In this document: positions 14,345 to 23,603 of the stretch, in pieces | Layout: every line of letters starts with the position of its first letter | Numbering within the stretch: the first letter of the stretch is position 1 | Assembly: GCA_018780805.1 (NCBI GenBank) | Contig: JADMJD010000112.1 | Location: forward strand, 1-64,000 | Direction: 5' to 3' | Length of the DNA stretch: 64,000 nt | From: Rubrivivax sp. | GTDB lineage: Bacteria; Pseudomonadota; Gammaproteobacteria; Burkholderiales; Burkholderiaceae_C | Translations under genes and position numbers: made by a program | The notes under the pieces: model-generated | Database searches by the model: none | Seen by the model: the letters and a program-made list of their open reading frames with translations, nothing else | Told to the model about the DNA's origin: nothing

Positions 14345-17164
14345 GTGAAACCATCGAACTTGAGCATGCGTGCGCGTGGGGCGGCCCTGGCCGTCGCCTT
14401 GTTGTTGTCGGCCGTCGGCAGCGGCGCGACGGTCAAGCCCGAAGCTGCACGCTTTTATGAAGACGCCTTGGTCCGCTTCGACAAGAAGGACTACAAGGGT
14501 TCGATCATCCAGCTCAAGAACGCGCTGCAGGTCGACAAGGAAATGCTGCCCGTCCACCTGCTGATGGGGCGCGCGCTGCTGGAGGATGGGCAGCCGGGCC
14601 AGGCGGAGATCGCCCTGTCTGAAGCGTACCGCCTGGGCGTGAACAAGGCCGAGTTGATCCTGGACCTGGCACGCAGCCTGTCGGACCAGGGCAAACAGGC
14701 CAGCCTGCTGACCGATGCGCGGTTTGCGTCGACCGGCCTGCCACCTGCCGTGCAGGCCAAGCTGGCGCTGGCCAAGGGTTCGGCCGCAGCCGACATCGGC
14801 AACCTGCGCGAGGCCTACCGCCACCTGGCCGAGGCGCGCAACCTGGCACCACGATCAGCGGACCCCTGGCTCGCCGAGTCCACGCTGCTGCTGCGCGAGC
14901 GCAAGTTTGAAGCAGCCTCGGCAGCGCTGGACAAGGTGGTGGCCCTGTCGTCTGAATCGGCCGCGACCTTGTACCAACGCGGCCAGATCGAACACCTCGG
15001 GAGCCGATTGCCGGCCGCCGTCGCGCTGTACACCAAGGCCCTGCGCCTGGACCCGGCGCACCTGGAGTCGCTGCTGGCCAGGGCCGGCGTGCTGATCGAC
15101 CTGGGCCAGCACCAGGAAGCCGCCAAGGACGTGGCCGAAGCCCGCCGAGTGCAACCCGGTGACGCGCGGGGCCCGTTCCTGGGGGCGCTGCTGGCCGAAC
15201 GCACGGGGGACACCCAGGCGTCTCGGGCCGACCTGAAAACCGTCACCGCACTGGTAGACCCGGTGCCTCTGGACTACATCAAGTACAAGGCGCAGATCCT
15301 GATGTTGAACGGACTGGCCCACTTTGGCCTCGGCGAGCGCGAAGCAGCGCTGCCATACCTCGAGGCCTACCACCGTTTGGACCCAACAGGGGGTGTCGCC
15401 AAGTTGCTGGCACGCATTCAGCTGATCAACAACAAGCCGGCAGCGGCCATCACGAGCCTTGATCTTTACCTGCGTGCACATCCTCGTGATCCGCAAGCCC
15501 AGACGCTGCTGGCCAGCGCCCACATGGCCCAGGGCAACCCTGGCCGCGCGGTGGCCATCGCCCGCGAGGCACTGAAGTCGGCCGACACCGCCGAGTTGCG
15601 CACCGTGCTGGGCATGGGCATGTTGCGCAGCGGCCAGGTGCGCAACGCGCAGGCCGACCTGGAGGCCTACCACCGCAAGAACCCCAAGGAAGTGGGCACC
15701 GCCACGCTGCTGGCCAACATCTACATCCGCCAGGGCCAGGGCGCCAAGGCGGCCGCGCTGATCGAACCCCTGCGCAAACAGGCGCCCAAGGACGTGGGCC
15801 TGACGGTGCTGCTGGGCCAGGCACGCCTGGCAGCCAAGGATGCGGCGGGCGCCCGCAAGGTGTTCGAAGAGGCGCTGGCACTGGCGCCCAACTCCAAGCA
15901 GGCCAGCATGCCCCTGGTGCGGCTGGACATGCTGGAGCGCAAACCCGATACCGCTGCCGCACGCCTGGGGCAGCTGCTTCAAATCAATGACAAGGACCCT
16001 GAACTGCTCTTCACGCTGGCCTCGGTGGAAGAACAGCGCGGCAAGCTGTTGGACGCCCAACGCAAGCTCGAGCGCGCCAATGAGCTCTCCGGCCCGCGCG
16101 ACGCACGCGCCGGCCTGGCCCTGATCGACCTGCACATGCGCTACAAGCGGCCGGCCGAGGCCGCCGCCGCAGCCAAGTCGCTGACGGCCCGCATGCCGGA
16201 AGAAGTGAAGCCGCAGCTGGCGCTGACACGGGTCTTGTTGTCGCAAGGTGATCGCGAAGGGGCCAAGGCCGCTCTCAGCCAGGCAGCGCGTGTGGCCCCG
16301 CTCGAAGCCGAGGTGCAGGTCGAGATCGGCCTGCTGCAGATGATGGCCGGCAACCTGCCAGCCTCCGCGTACAGCCTGGAAAAGGCTTTGCAGGCCGAAC
16401 CTGGGTTCCTGCCCGCCCTGGCCGCGCTGACCGAGGTCGACCTCAAGCGTGGCGATGCCGAGGTGGCCAGGAACCGTGCGACCGAGATCGTGCGCCAGCA
16501 CCCCAAGCAGGCCATCGGCCACAGCCTGCTGGGCGACATCGCCTGGGCACGCGGCGACGTCAAGGCCGCCACAGCGGCTTACCAGCAAGCGCATCAGGTG
16601 GAGCCGAGCACCAACACGATGGTCAACGTGCACCGGGCGCTGCGCTGGCGAGACGGCCCGCCGGCCGCGCTGGCCTTCGGTGAGCAGTGGCTCAAGGCCA
16701 GGCCACAGGATGATCGGGCACGGGTGGTGCAGGCCGGCTTGTTGGCCAGTACCGGTCAGCCTGCCGTGGCGCGGCAACAGTACGAAGCCGTACTGAAACG
16801 GCGCCCGAACGACCCACAGGTGCTGAACAACCTCGCCAACGTGCTGCTGACACTGGACAAGGCAGCCGCGCTGGCCGTGGCCGAGCGCGCACTGGCCGCC
16901 GCACCCGCCGATCCGGGCGTGATCGACACCGCCGGCTGGGTGCTGCTGCAGAACGGTCAGACCGAGCGTGCGCTGCAATTGCTGCGCGATGCCCGGCTGC
17001 GGCGCCCCGCGGACCCGACCATCCGCTACCACTTGGCCGAGGCCCTGGTACAAGTTGGCAGAAAAGGCGAAGCGAAGGCGGAATTGGACGTTGCGCTGGC
17101 CGCGGCCCCTCGCTTCGAGGGTTCCGAGCAAGCCCGGACTTTGCTCCAATCGCTCCAGAGATGA
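14345..17164 (+). CDS. prsT: PEP-CTERM system TPR-repeat protein PrsT
   Basis: At 939 residues (GTG 14345; an ATG at 14366 is possible) the protein matches the length of the PrsT family found in exosortase/PEP-CTERM genomes. After a hydrophobic signal (about residues 12-28) come some 25 tetratricopeptide repeats, starting AARFYEDALVRFDKKDYKGSI. Family members are often lipoproteins, but no lipobox Cys is visible here (LLLSAVGSGATV). PrsT is associated with extracellular polysaccharide and sorting machinery, which is absent from this window. A PEP-CTERM gene follows directly. Confidence 0.88.
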   Translation: MKPSNLSMRARGAALAVALLLSAVGSGATVKPEAARFYEDALVRFDKKDYKGSIIQLKNALQVDKEMLPVHLLMGRALLEDGQPGQAEIALSEAYRLGVNKAELILDLARSLSDQGKQASLLTDARFASTGLPPAVQAKLALAKGSAAADIGNLREAYRHLAEARNLAPRSADPWLAESTLLLRERKFEAASAALDKVVALSSESAATLYQRGQIEHLGSRLPAAVALYTKALRLDPAHLESLLARAGVLIDLGQHQEAAKDVAEARRVQPGDARGPFLGALLAERTGDTQASRADLKTVTALVDPVPLDYIKYKAQILMLNGLAHFGLGEREAALPYLEAYHRLDPTGGVAKLLARIQLINNKPAAAITSLDLYLRAHPRDPQAQTLLASAHMAQGNPGRAVAIAREALKSADTAELRTVLGMGMLRSGQVRNAQADLEAYHRKNPKEVGTATLLANIYIRQGQGAKAAALIEPLRKQAPKDVGLTVLLGQARLAAKDAAGARKVFEEALALAPNSKQASMPLVRLDMLERKPDTAAARLGQLLQINDKDPELLFTLASVEEQRGKLLDAQRKLERANELSGPRDARAGLALIDLHMRYKRPAEAAAAAKSLTARMPEEVKPQLALTRVLLSQGDREGAKAALSQAARVAPLEAEVQVEIGLLQMMAGNLPASAYSLEKALQAEPGFLPALAALTEVDLKRGDAEVARNRATEIVRQHPKQAIGHSLLGDIAWARGDVKAATAAYQQAHQVEPSTNTMVNVHRALRWRDGPPAALAFGEQWLKARPQDDRARVVQAGLLASTGQPAVARQQYEAVLKRRPNDPQVLNNLANVLLTLDKAAALAVAERALAAAPADPGVIDTAGWVLLQNGQTERALQLLRDARLRRPADPTIRYHLAEALVQVGRKGEAKAELDVALAAAPRFEGSEQARTLLQSLQR

Positions 17165-17220
17165 GGGTCGCCAAGCGGGCCCAGCGGCTGTCGGAAATGC
17201 TTACAGTTCTGAAGTCGCCT

Positions 17221-17265
17221 TTGTCGAAGACTGCGTAAGTGCTTGATATTAAATAATTTTTTATC
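17221..17265 (+). promoter_or_regulatory. AT-rich probable promoter of the PEP-CTERM gene
   Basis: An AT-rich tract (TGATATTAAATAATTTTTTATC, about 17244-17265) stands out in this GC-rich sequence. TTGTCG (17221) and GATATT (17245) at 18-bp spacing give a weak sigma-70-like promoter. The tract ends are also a TGATA/TATCA inverted repeat. Confidence 0.35.
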
Positions 17266-17319
17266 AGGCACACCGATTGCTTAGAACCTGTGACTGCTGA
17301 CAAGCAGGCGGAGATCAAG

Positions 17320-18162
17320 ATGAAGAAGGTTTTTGTGTCGTTGTTGGCCCTCGCGGGTGCCGTGCTGCTGGCAGCACCGGCCCACGCAGTGACCTACCAG
17401 TTCCTGGACGACACGCCCCCTGATGGCGTTTGCACAGGCTCTGGTACAAACGTCGGGAACAGCTACAGCTGCCAGGCGCAAGGCTCACAGACGACGTCCT
17501 TGACCGTCACGGCGTATTCAAACACCGGCTCCGGCGGCACCTTTGCTGCTGCGAAGGTGGGCGATTACGACGACGGGACCGGCAACGGGGACCCGGAATT
17601 TGACCAGTACGGCTATGGGGTCACCACCGGGACAGAAACAAGCTCTGGCGGCCAGCATGCGCTGGACAACAACGGAAACCTCGAGTTCTTCTTGCTGTCG
17701 TTCAACGAGAGCATCGCGCTGACGACGGTGCGGGCCGGCTGGATTCAGACCGACTCGGACATCAGTGTGTTGGCCTACACCGGCTCCGACGTGGCCAACG
17801 CCGTGTCGGCCGCCACCAGCTCGACAGCGAGCACACTGCTGAACACGGGCTGGGATCTGGTGCAGAACTATTCCGATATCGGCACCGGCGAGATCAACAT
17901 CAACAGCCAAGCCGTGAGTTCGAGCTACTGGATCATCAGCGCCTACTCGAACACGTTCGGCAGCGACAACTGGTCGATGGGCAACGACTACCTGAAGCTG
18001 ACCAAGATCACCGGCAACTTCACTTGCGCCAACTCCAACGACCCGAGTTGCGATCCGGCGCCGCCGGGCGTGCCGGAACCCGCCTCGCTGGCCTTGGTGG
18101 GTGCTGCGTTGCTGGGTGCATTCGGTGGCCGCCGCCGCGCGCTGAAGGCCCAGAAGGTCTGA
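17320..18162 (+). CDS. PEP-CTERM surface protein (exosortase-dependent, XDP1-like)
   Basis: This 280-residue secreted protein starts at ATG 17320, preceded by GGAG; an earlier in-frame start at 17290 would spoil the signal peptide. The signal peptide is KKVFVSLLALAGAVLLAAPAHA. The C-terminus is a textbook PEP-CTERM tail: VPEPASL, a hydrophobic helix and GRRRALK. Exosortase would cut the tail and transfer the protein to the surface. The mature part is Ser/Thr/Gly/Asn-rich with WDLVQNYSDIGTG and YWIISAYSN, resembling the XDP1 group. No exosortase gene is present nearby. A strong terminator follows. Confidence 0.9.
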   Translation: MKKVFVSLLALAGAVLLAAPAHAVTYQFLDDTPPDGVCTGSGTNVGNSYSCQAQGSQTTSLTVTAYSNTGSGGTFAAAKVGDYDDGTGNGDPEFDQYGYGVTTGTETSSGGQHALDNNGNLEFFLLSFNESIALTTVRAGWIQTDSDISVLAYTGSDVANAVSAATSSTASTLLNTGWDLVQNYSDIGTGEININSQAVSSSYWIISAYSNTFGSDNWSMGNDYLKLTKITGNFTCANSNDPSCDPAPPGVPEPASLALVGAALLGAFGGRRRALKAQKV

Positions 18163-18183
18163 ACCGTCTGCGCACCTTGAAAG

Positions 18184-18207
18184 GCCAGCCTCGCGCTGGC
18201 CTTTTTG
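18184..18207 (+). terminator. Intrinsic terminator of the PEP-CTERM gene
   Basis: GGCCAGC (18184-18190) and GCTGGCC (18196-18202) form a 7-bp stem with a 5-nt loop, preceded by AAA and followed by TTTTT. It lies 22 nt past the stop. Confidence 0.9.
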
Positions 18208-18279
18208 CTTTTCAAGGGCTTGGGGCTTGAAGCCAGCATGCAAAGCTGCGCAAACGCAGGTGGGGCCCGGCACCCTACC

Positions 18280-19146
18280 ATGCTGCTCATGGACACCCCC
18301 ACCCTGCACCACCCCCGCCCCGTCGAACGCCTGATCGCCGGCCAGCCCACCAGCGACGGTGCCGGCGTCAAGCTGGTCCGGGTGCTGACGCAGAACCTGC
18401 AGCGCCGGCTGGACCCCTTCCTGATGCTGGACAACTTCGGCACCGAGAACCCGGGCGACTACATCGGCGGCTTTCCCGACCACCCGCACCGCGGCTTCGA
18501 GACCATCACCTACATGCTCGCAGGCCGCATGCGGCACCGTGATTCAGCCGGCAACGAAGGCCTGCTGGAGCCGGGTGGCGTGCAATGGATGACGGCCGGC
18601 CGCGGCGTGATCCACAGCGAGATGCCGGAGCAGGCCGAAGGCCGCATGGCCGGCTTCCAGCTCTGGTTGAACCTGCCGGCGCGCGACAAGATGCAGCCAC
18701 CGGCTTACCGCGACATCCCGAGCGCTCAGATTCCGCAGGCGCAAGCGCCTGGGGTCAGGGTGCACGTCATCGCAGGCCAGGCCCTGGGCGTGGCCGGCGC
18801 CATGCAGCGGCCCGTCACCGAGCCTTTGTATCTCGACTTCGTGCTGGAAGCCGGCGCTCACTTCGAGCAGCCTTTGCCGGCGAACCACAATGCCTTTGTC
18901 TACGTCTACGAAGGCACGCTGGACATCGCCGGCACCACCGTGCCCATGCAACGCATGGCCATCCTGGCCAACACACCGGGCGCCGATGGCGTGGCCTTGC
19001 AGGCCGGCCCGGCCGGCGCCCGTGCCATCCTGGTGGCCGGCGCGCCGCTGAACGAACCCATCGCGCAATACGGGCCCTTCGTGATGAACACCAACGAAGA
19101 GATCTTCCAGGCGGTGGAAGACTTCCGCCGGGGTGCGCTGGCCTGA
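18280..19146 (+). CDS. Pirin-family protein
   Basis: This 288-residue bicupin (ATG 18280; ATG 18289 equally possible, upstream in-frame starts lie inside the terminator region) has the pirin metal-binding segment GFPDHPHRGFETITYML and WMTAGRGVIHSEMPEQ. Pirins bind iron at His-His-His-Glu. Some bacterial members have quercetinase activity, and others bind partner proteins. The gene stands alone, so its role here cannot be deduced. Confidence 0.92.
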   Translation: MLLMDTPTLHHPRPVERLIAGQPTSDGAGVKLVRVLTQNLQRRLDPFLMLDNFGTENPGDYIGGFPDHPHRGFETITYMLAGRMRHRDSAGNEGLLEPGGVQWMTAGRGVIHSEMPEQAEGRMAGFQLWLNLPARDKMQPPAYRDIPSAQIPQAQAPGVRVHVIAGQALGVAGAMQRPVTEPLYLDFVLEAGAHFEQPLPANHNAFVYVYEGTLDIAGTTVPMQRMAILANTPGADGVALQAGPAGARAILVAGAPLNEPIAQYGPFVMNTNEEIFQAVEDFRRGALA

Positions 19147-19164
19147 ACACCGGTTGGTCGACGG

Positions 19165-19446
19165 TCAGTCGACGATCTGCACACCCTTCCAGAACGCAAC
19201 CCGGCCCTTGATCTCACGCGCGGCTTCGGTCGGCTCGGGGTAGTACCAGACGGCGTCGGGGTTCATCTCCCCGTTGACCAGCAGGCTGTAGTAGTGCGCC
19301 TGGCCCTTCCAGGCGCAGCCGGTGCGGTGGTTGCTGAAGGTGGTGTAGGCCTTGTTCAGGCTGGCCTCGGGGAAGTAATGGTTGCCCTCGACGACCACGG
19401 TGTCGTCGCTCTCGGCCAGAGTCACGCCGTTCCAGATGGCTTTCAT
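19165..19446 (-). CDS. DUF427 domain protein
   Basis: This 93-residue protein starts at ATG 19446 with GAGGAG 8 nt upstream. It is a single DUF427 domain: MKAIWNGVTLAESDDT, GNHYFPEASL, a central NHRTGCAWKGQAHYYSL and WYYPEPTEAAREIKGRVAFW. The fold is a small cupin-like beta sandwich of unknown biochemical function, widespread in Proteobacteria. It lies 10 bp downstream of a DUF4397 lipoprotein gene on the same strand and may share its transcript. Confidence 0.85.
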   Translation of the reverse strand: MKAIWNGVTLAESDDTVVVEGNHYFPEASLNKAYTTFSNHRTGCAWKGQAHYYSLLVNGEMNPDAVWYYPEPTEAAREIKGRVAFWKGVQIVD

Positions 19447-19456
19447 AGGGGTCTCC

Positions 19457-20734
19457 TCAACGGTCCTTGGACAGGATGCCGGTCGGGTTGTCCACCGGAC
19501 CGACCATGAACAGGCTGTAGACGGCACCGGCGGCCAGCGTGCGCTCGGTGGCGGTCCAGACGGTGCTGCTGCGGCCCAGCGCGGTGACGGTGAGCGTGGC
19601 GTCGGTGCTGGCATCCAGCTGCGTGGGCGTGGACGCGGTGCCGCCGGCCACACCGCCGGCGGCGGGGATGAAGTTCACCGTCAGCGCCAGGGTCGCGCTG
19701 TCCGCCAAGCCGGCCAGACCATGCACCAAGCGCAGCTTGGCCCGTGTGCTCACGGTCGGCGCGCGGTTGTCGTCGGCGATCCAGGCCGCGGCTGGCGCAG
19801 CGGCCGTGCCCCAGACCAGCAGCGTGTGGTCCGTGCCGCTGGCCAGTGTGGCCGCCGGCACGGTGACGGCCATGCCGTTGACCAGCACCGTGGCTGTGGT
19901 GGCCCCCGACGGCACCAGCGTGTAGAGCCCGGAGGCCGGCGAGCCGATGCCGGTCATCAGCGCGGTGCCGCCCACCGTGGCCGTGACCGCGCCACTGTCG
20001 GTGACACCGGCGATGGCGCGCACGCGGGCGCTCGCGCCGTCGAGCGCGGCAATCGCGCCCCGCTGCGTGATGACCAGGGCATTCACCAGCGCCCCGCCCG
20101 CGCCGGGCGTGACCACCACGGTCACCGTCTGCCGGCTGGCCAGCACGATGCCGGACAGGTCCAGGCGCAAGTCGTCACGGTCGCCGGCCGCGGTGACACG
20201 CAACCGCCAGGTCGCGGCGTTCACCTCGGTGAAGGCGCTGACGACACCGGCCGCGGCCGCGCTCTGCAGTGCCTCGGCGTCGGCGAGCGGCGCGTCGGCC
20301 GCCGTCAGGTAGACGTCGACATGGCCGGCGCCAGGTGCGGCATTCAGGACACGCACACGGGCCTTGCCACTGTCGGGCTGGTCGGCGTTGTCGTCCAGCA
20401 GCACGGCGGCCAGTGAACCTTCTGCACCATAGGCCACCAGCGTGTAGCGGTCGCCTTCGTTGAGGGCTGGTGTGGTACTGACCAACGCGGTGGTCGAGCC
20501 CGGCAGGGTGACCTTGGTGGCGGTTTCGTCGGGGTCGACCTCGGCGTAACTCGCCGTGCCGCCGTAGGCCACGCTGTTTTGCAGGCGCTGGTCGTCCACC
20601 ACCAGGTCCAGCGCGCTGTAGCCGCTGCTGGCGTTGACCAGCCGCACCTGGGCCTTGGAAAGGTCTTCACCACCACCGCAGGCCACCACCACGGCGGCCA
20701 GGGCCAAGCCCATGCAACGCATCAGGGTTCTCAA
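19457..20734 (-). CDS. DUF4397 domain lipoprotein
   Basis: This is a 425-residue lipoprotein with signal peptide and lipobox (AVVVACGGG, Cys about residue 19). The mature part contains two DUF4397 beta-sandwich units, each opening with a variant of VRLVNASSGYSALDLVVDD or VRVLNAAPGAGHVDVYLT; a third related stretch follows near residue 300 (LRLVHGLAGLADSATLAL). DUF4397 occurs in secreted and surface proteins and is probably structural or adhesive. No enzyme motif is visible. It is followed closely by the DUF427 gene. Confidence 0.82.
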   Translation of the reverse strand: MRTLMRCMGLALAAVVVACGGGEDLSKAQVRLVNASSGYSALDLVVDDQRLQNSVAYGGTASYAEVDPDETATKVTLPGSTTALVSTTPALNEGDRYTLVAYGAEGSLAAVLLDDNADQPDSGKARVRVLNAAPGAGHVDVYLTAADAPLADAEALQSAAAAGVVSAFTEVNAATWRLRVTAAGDRDDLRLDLSGIVLASRQTVTVVVTPGAGGALVNALVITQRGAIAALDGASARVRAIAGVTDSGAVTATVGGTALMTGIGSPASGLYTLVPSGATTATVLVNGMAVTVPAATLASGTDHTLLVWGTAAAPAAAWIADDNRAPTVSTRAKLRLVHGLAGLADSATLALTVNFIPAAGGVAGGTASTPTQLDASTDATLTVTALGRSSTVWTATERTLAAGAVYSLFMVGPVDNPTGILSKDR

Positions 20735-20786
20735 GGTTTTGTCCTTGTTGCTGTTTCAGTAGCCACTCTAACCCGGTGGCCACGAC

Positions 20787-20818
20787 AAAAAAATGGCGCC
20801 CGGGGTGACCAGGGCGCC
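20787..20818 (-). terminator. Intrinsic terminator (minus strand)
   Basis: Read on the minus strand, GGCGCCC and GGGCGCC form a 7-bp stem with a 10-nt loop, followed by A and seven T. It ends transcription from the small gene at 20931-21176, about 113 bp downstream of its stop. Confidence 0.85.
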
Positions 20819-20930
20819 GAAGGAGGAGTGGGTGTGCCCGATCAGGGCACGGATCAGACTCTAGGCAAGGGCCGGCGCAGGCACCAGGACCACGCGACAA
20901 GCGGCGCCCTGGGAAGAACCAGACGCGGTG

Positions 20931-21176
20931 TCAGCGGACGGGCGGCAGCGCAGCATCCAGTTCCCAGGCCAGCCACCACGACAGGGGCACCAGGCGCGCC
21001 ACGGCGTCGGGCGGCAGTTCTTCGTTCACCCGCAGGCCATGCCGCAGCTCGTGGCTGGAGTCGAACCAGCCACAACCCGGGCAGTGCAGCTCGGCGGGCG
21101 GGGGGGTTTCGGGACGGACGGGGCGCCCGAGGGGCGCGGCGGGGGCCGCAGGCAGGCGGCGCTTGAAGCTGAACAT
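20931..21176 (-). CDS. Small CxxC hypothetical protein
   Basis: This encodes an 81-residue protein (ATG 21176). After a basic, proline-rich N-terminus it has HCPGCGWFDSSHELRHGLRV, where the Cys-x2-Cys plus nearby His residues suggest a zinc-ribbon-like half site, followed by a hydrophobic WWLAWELDAAL segment. I do not recognise a named family. Its own terminator downstream supports it as a real gene. Confidence 0.6.
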   Translation of the reverse strand: MFSFKRRLPAAPAAPLGRPVRPETPPPAELHCPGCGWFDSSHELRHGLRVNEELPPDAVARLVPLSWWLAWELDAALPPVR

Positions 21177-21301
21177 GGCGGGCTCCGGCGGGTTGGCAAG
21201 GCAGGCCGCCATGGTCTGCTGCCAAGCGGCGCCCGGCCATCACCCCGGCGGCGGGCCGAGGGGGGCCCCCAGCCGGGGGCCCTCCTCCACGCCAGCCGAT
21301 C

Positions 21302-21880
21302 TCAGCCGAAGGGCCGCACGCCGAACAACTTCGCGTGGGCCCAGAAAGCGAACACCGCCCAGACCACCACACCGAGCACCACCACCAACACCGTGGGCCC
21401 GGCCCGGCCGGCCGGGTAGACGGTGCCATTGGCCCGGTCGCGTCCGCGTGCAGCGCGAAAGCTCAGCGCCGCCCAGACCAGGAAGCCGCCGAACAGCAGC
21501 GCATCGGCCAGCGTGTTGTTGGCCAGCAGGTGCGCCAGTGCCCAGACCTTGACCGCCAGCACCATCGGGTGGTGCAGCCGGGCCTTGATGGCGTTGCCCG
21601 GCACGTAGGTGGCCATCAGCAGCACCATCGCCAGCAGCACCAGCAGCGCAGCCAGGTGGCGCGTCCAGCGGGGCGAGGACCACAGCACCACCGGGTCCAG
21701 CCGGGCCTGGCCGTAACCCCAGACGAGCAGCGCAAAGCCGGCCAGCGACACCACCGTGTACAAGCCCTTCCAGGCCTGCGGCCCGCGGGTCGCGATGAAG
21801 TTGGTGCGCCAGCCCTCGGCAAAGATGCGCGTGGAGTGCACGCCCAGGAAGAGCGCGAGGCCGAGGATCAGCAGGGTCAT
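21302..21880 (-). CDS. NnrU-family membrane protein
   Basis: This 192-residue protein has five or six hydrophobic helices and the family wording HSTRIFAEGWRTNFIATRGPQAWKGLYTVVSL and LHHPMVLAVKVWALAHLLANNTLADALLFGGFLVW (in separate helices). NnrU was named from the nitrite/nitric-oxide reductase cluster of Rhodobacter and is distantly related to the isoprenylcysteine methyltransferase-like membrane fold. No denitrification gene is in this window, so its role here is open. It is divergent from the MaoC-like gene. Confidence 0.85.
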   Translation of the reverse strand: MTLLILGLALFLGVHSTRIFAEGWRTNFIATRGPQAWKGLYTVVSLAGFALLVWGYGQARLDPVVLWSSPRWTRHLAALLVLLAMVLLMATYVPGNAIKARLHHPMVLAVKVWALAHLLANNTLADALLFGGFLVWAALSFRAARGRDRANGTVYPAGRAGPTVLVVVLGVVVWAVFAFWAHAKLFGVRPFG

Positions 21881-21953
21881 GGCAGGGCCGGGCAGACCCG
21901 GTCAGGCTGGAGATGCGCGACTGTAGCGCCGGCTGGGTATGCTCCCGGCCACC

Positions 21954-22442
21954 ATGCCCCCACGCTACTTCTGGGAAGACTTCACCGAAGGCGCCGAGTT
22001 CAGCTTCGGCGAGGCCACGCCCACGCGCGACGAGATCATCGCGTTTGCCAGCGCCTACGACCCGCAGCCCTTCCACCTGGACGACGAAGCCGCAGCCGCC
22101 TCGCTCTTCGGCGGCCTGTGCGCCAGCGGCTGGCACACCTGCGCGATGACGATGCGCATGATGGTGGACGGCTACCTGAAGGACAGCGCCAGCCTGGGGT
22201 CGCCGGGCATCGACGAGCTGCGCTGGCTCAAACCCGTGTTCCCGGGCGACACGCTGCGCGTGCGCATGCGGGTGCTGCAATCGCGCCCGATGGCCAGCCG
22301 GCCCGGCGTGGGCCTGTCACTGCAGCGCTGGGAGGTGGACAACCAGCACGGCCAGACGGTGATGACGATGCAGGGCTGGGGCATGTACCGGCAGCGCGGA
22401 ACCCTGGCCGCGGAATCGGGTCCTCCGGCGGCCGGTGATTGA
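21954..22442 (+). CDS. MaoC-family hotdog dehydratase
   Basis: This 162-residue protein (ATG 21954; ATG 21939 possible) is a single hotdog domain with the (R)-hydratase motif: the ASAYDPQPFHLDDEAA helix, with catalytic Asp and His in D-x4-H, and GGLCASGWHTCAMTMRMM. Enzymes of this type hydrate enoyl-CoA thioesters in the cytosol. The solitary gene gives no pathway clue. Confidence 0.88.
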   Translation: MPPRYFWEDFTEGAEFSFGEATPTRDEIIAFASAYDPQPFHLDDEAAAASLFGGLCASGWHTCAMTMRMMVDGYLKDSASLGSPGIDELRWLKPVFPGDTLRVRMRVLQSRPMASRPGVGLSLQRWEVDNQHGQTVMTMQGWGMYRQRGTLAAESGPPAAGD

Positions 22443-22496
22443 CGTTGTTGCCGGACAATCCCGTTTTTCCCTCCACTCCCACCCACTCAGACGCCC

Positions 22497-23603
22497 ATGA
22501 AGCTCACGCCCCGACTGTTGGCCGCCACCCTGGCGCTGGCCGGCGCCGCCGCGCAGGCCCAGACCGCCGAACCCAAGGTCCTCAACATCTACAACTGGGC
22601 GGAATACATCGCCGAGGACACGCTCAAGAATTTCGAGAAAGAAACCGGCATCAAGGTCCGGTACGACAACTACGACACCAACGAGATCCTGCACGCCAAG
22701 CTGGTGGCCGGCAAAACCGGCTACGACATCGTCGTGCCCAGCGCGCACTTCGCGAAGACGCAGATCGAAGGCGGCCTGTTCCAGAAGCTGGACAAGACCC
22801 TGCTGACGAACTGGGGCAACCTGGACAAGGCGCTGCTGGAGCAACAGGCCAAGGTGGACCCGGGCAACCAGCACCTCGTCACCTGGCTCTGGGGCTACGT
22901 GACGGTGGGCATCAACACCGCCAAGGTGAAGGCCGCGCTGGGTGCCACACCGATGCCGGCGAACCCCTGGGACCTGCTGTTCAAACCCGAACTGGCGGCC
23001 AAGGTCAAGGGCTGCGGCGTCAGCGTGCTCGATTCCGCGTCCGAGGTGCTGCCGGTGGCCATGGCCTACGTCGGCCAGCCGCCCTACAGCCGGGATGCCA
23101 AGGCCTACGAACCCGCGCGCAAGATGCTGATGGCCGCGCGCCCCTTCGTCACGCGGCTGTCGTCCTCGGGTTACATCGACGAGATGGCCAACGGCCAGCT
23201 CTGCGTGGTGATGGGGTATTCGGGCGACATCAACATCGCACGCCAACGCGCCATCGACGGCAAGACCGGGCAGGACATCCTGGCCCTGGTGCCGCCCGCC
23301 GCGGCCACGCTGTTCTTCGATTCGATGGCCATCCCCAAGGACGCGCCGCACCCGAAAAACGCGCACCTGTTCATCAACTACATCCTGCGCCCCGAGGTGC
23401 ACGCGTCGCTGACGAACAAGGTCTTCTACGCCAACCCGAACGCGGCGTCGAAGAAGTTCGTCAAGAAGGAAGTGGCCGACAACCCCACGGTCTTCCTGTC
23501 GGCCACCGACATGGCCAAACTCACCGCGCCCGACAGCGTGCCGCAGGACATCCGCCGCCTGCAGACGCGCATCTTCACGAGCTACCGGGCGAATGTGAAG
23601 TGA
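22497..23603 (+). CDS. Polyamine ABC transporter periplasmic binding protein (PotF/SpuD-like)
   Basis: This 368-residue protein has a cleavable signal peptide (LTPRLLAATLALAGAAAQA) and the type-2 periplasmic binding fold of the putrescine/spermidine binders: VLNIYNWAEYIAEDTLKNFE at the start of the mature chain, YDIVVPSAHF, and the SSGYIDEMANGQLCVVMGYSGDI core. It would capture polyamines for an ABC importer, but no permease or ATPase genes adjoin it, so it is an orphan or works with a remote PotGHI. A 14-bp tandem repeat overlaps its last codons. Confidence 0.9.
   Translation: MKLTPRLLAATLALAGAAAQAQTAEPKVLNIYNWAEYIAEDTLKNFEKETGIKVRYDNYDTNEILHAKLVAGKTGYDIVVPSAHFAKTQIEGGLFQKLDKTLLTNWGNLDKALLEQQAKVDPGNQHLVTWLWGYVTVGINTAKVKAALGATPMPANPWDLLFKPELAAKVKGCGVSVLDSASEVLPVAMAYVGQPPYSRDAKAYEPARKMLMAARPFVTRLSSSGYIDEMANGQLCVVMGYSGDINIARQRAIDGKTGQDILALVPPAAATLFFDSMAIPKDAPHPKNAHLFINYILRPEVHASLTNKVFYANPNAASKKFVKKEVADNPTVFLSATDMAKLTAPDSVPQDIRRLQTRIFTSYRANVK

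Noticed and set aside
14855-17149. Long antisense frame (764 residues) opposite prsT
   Set aside because: It mirrors the real TPR gene codon by codon, is rich in Gln/Arg/Gly/His as expected of a GC-rich complement, and shows no domain.
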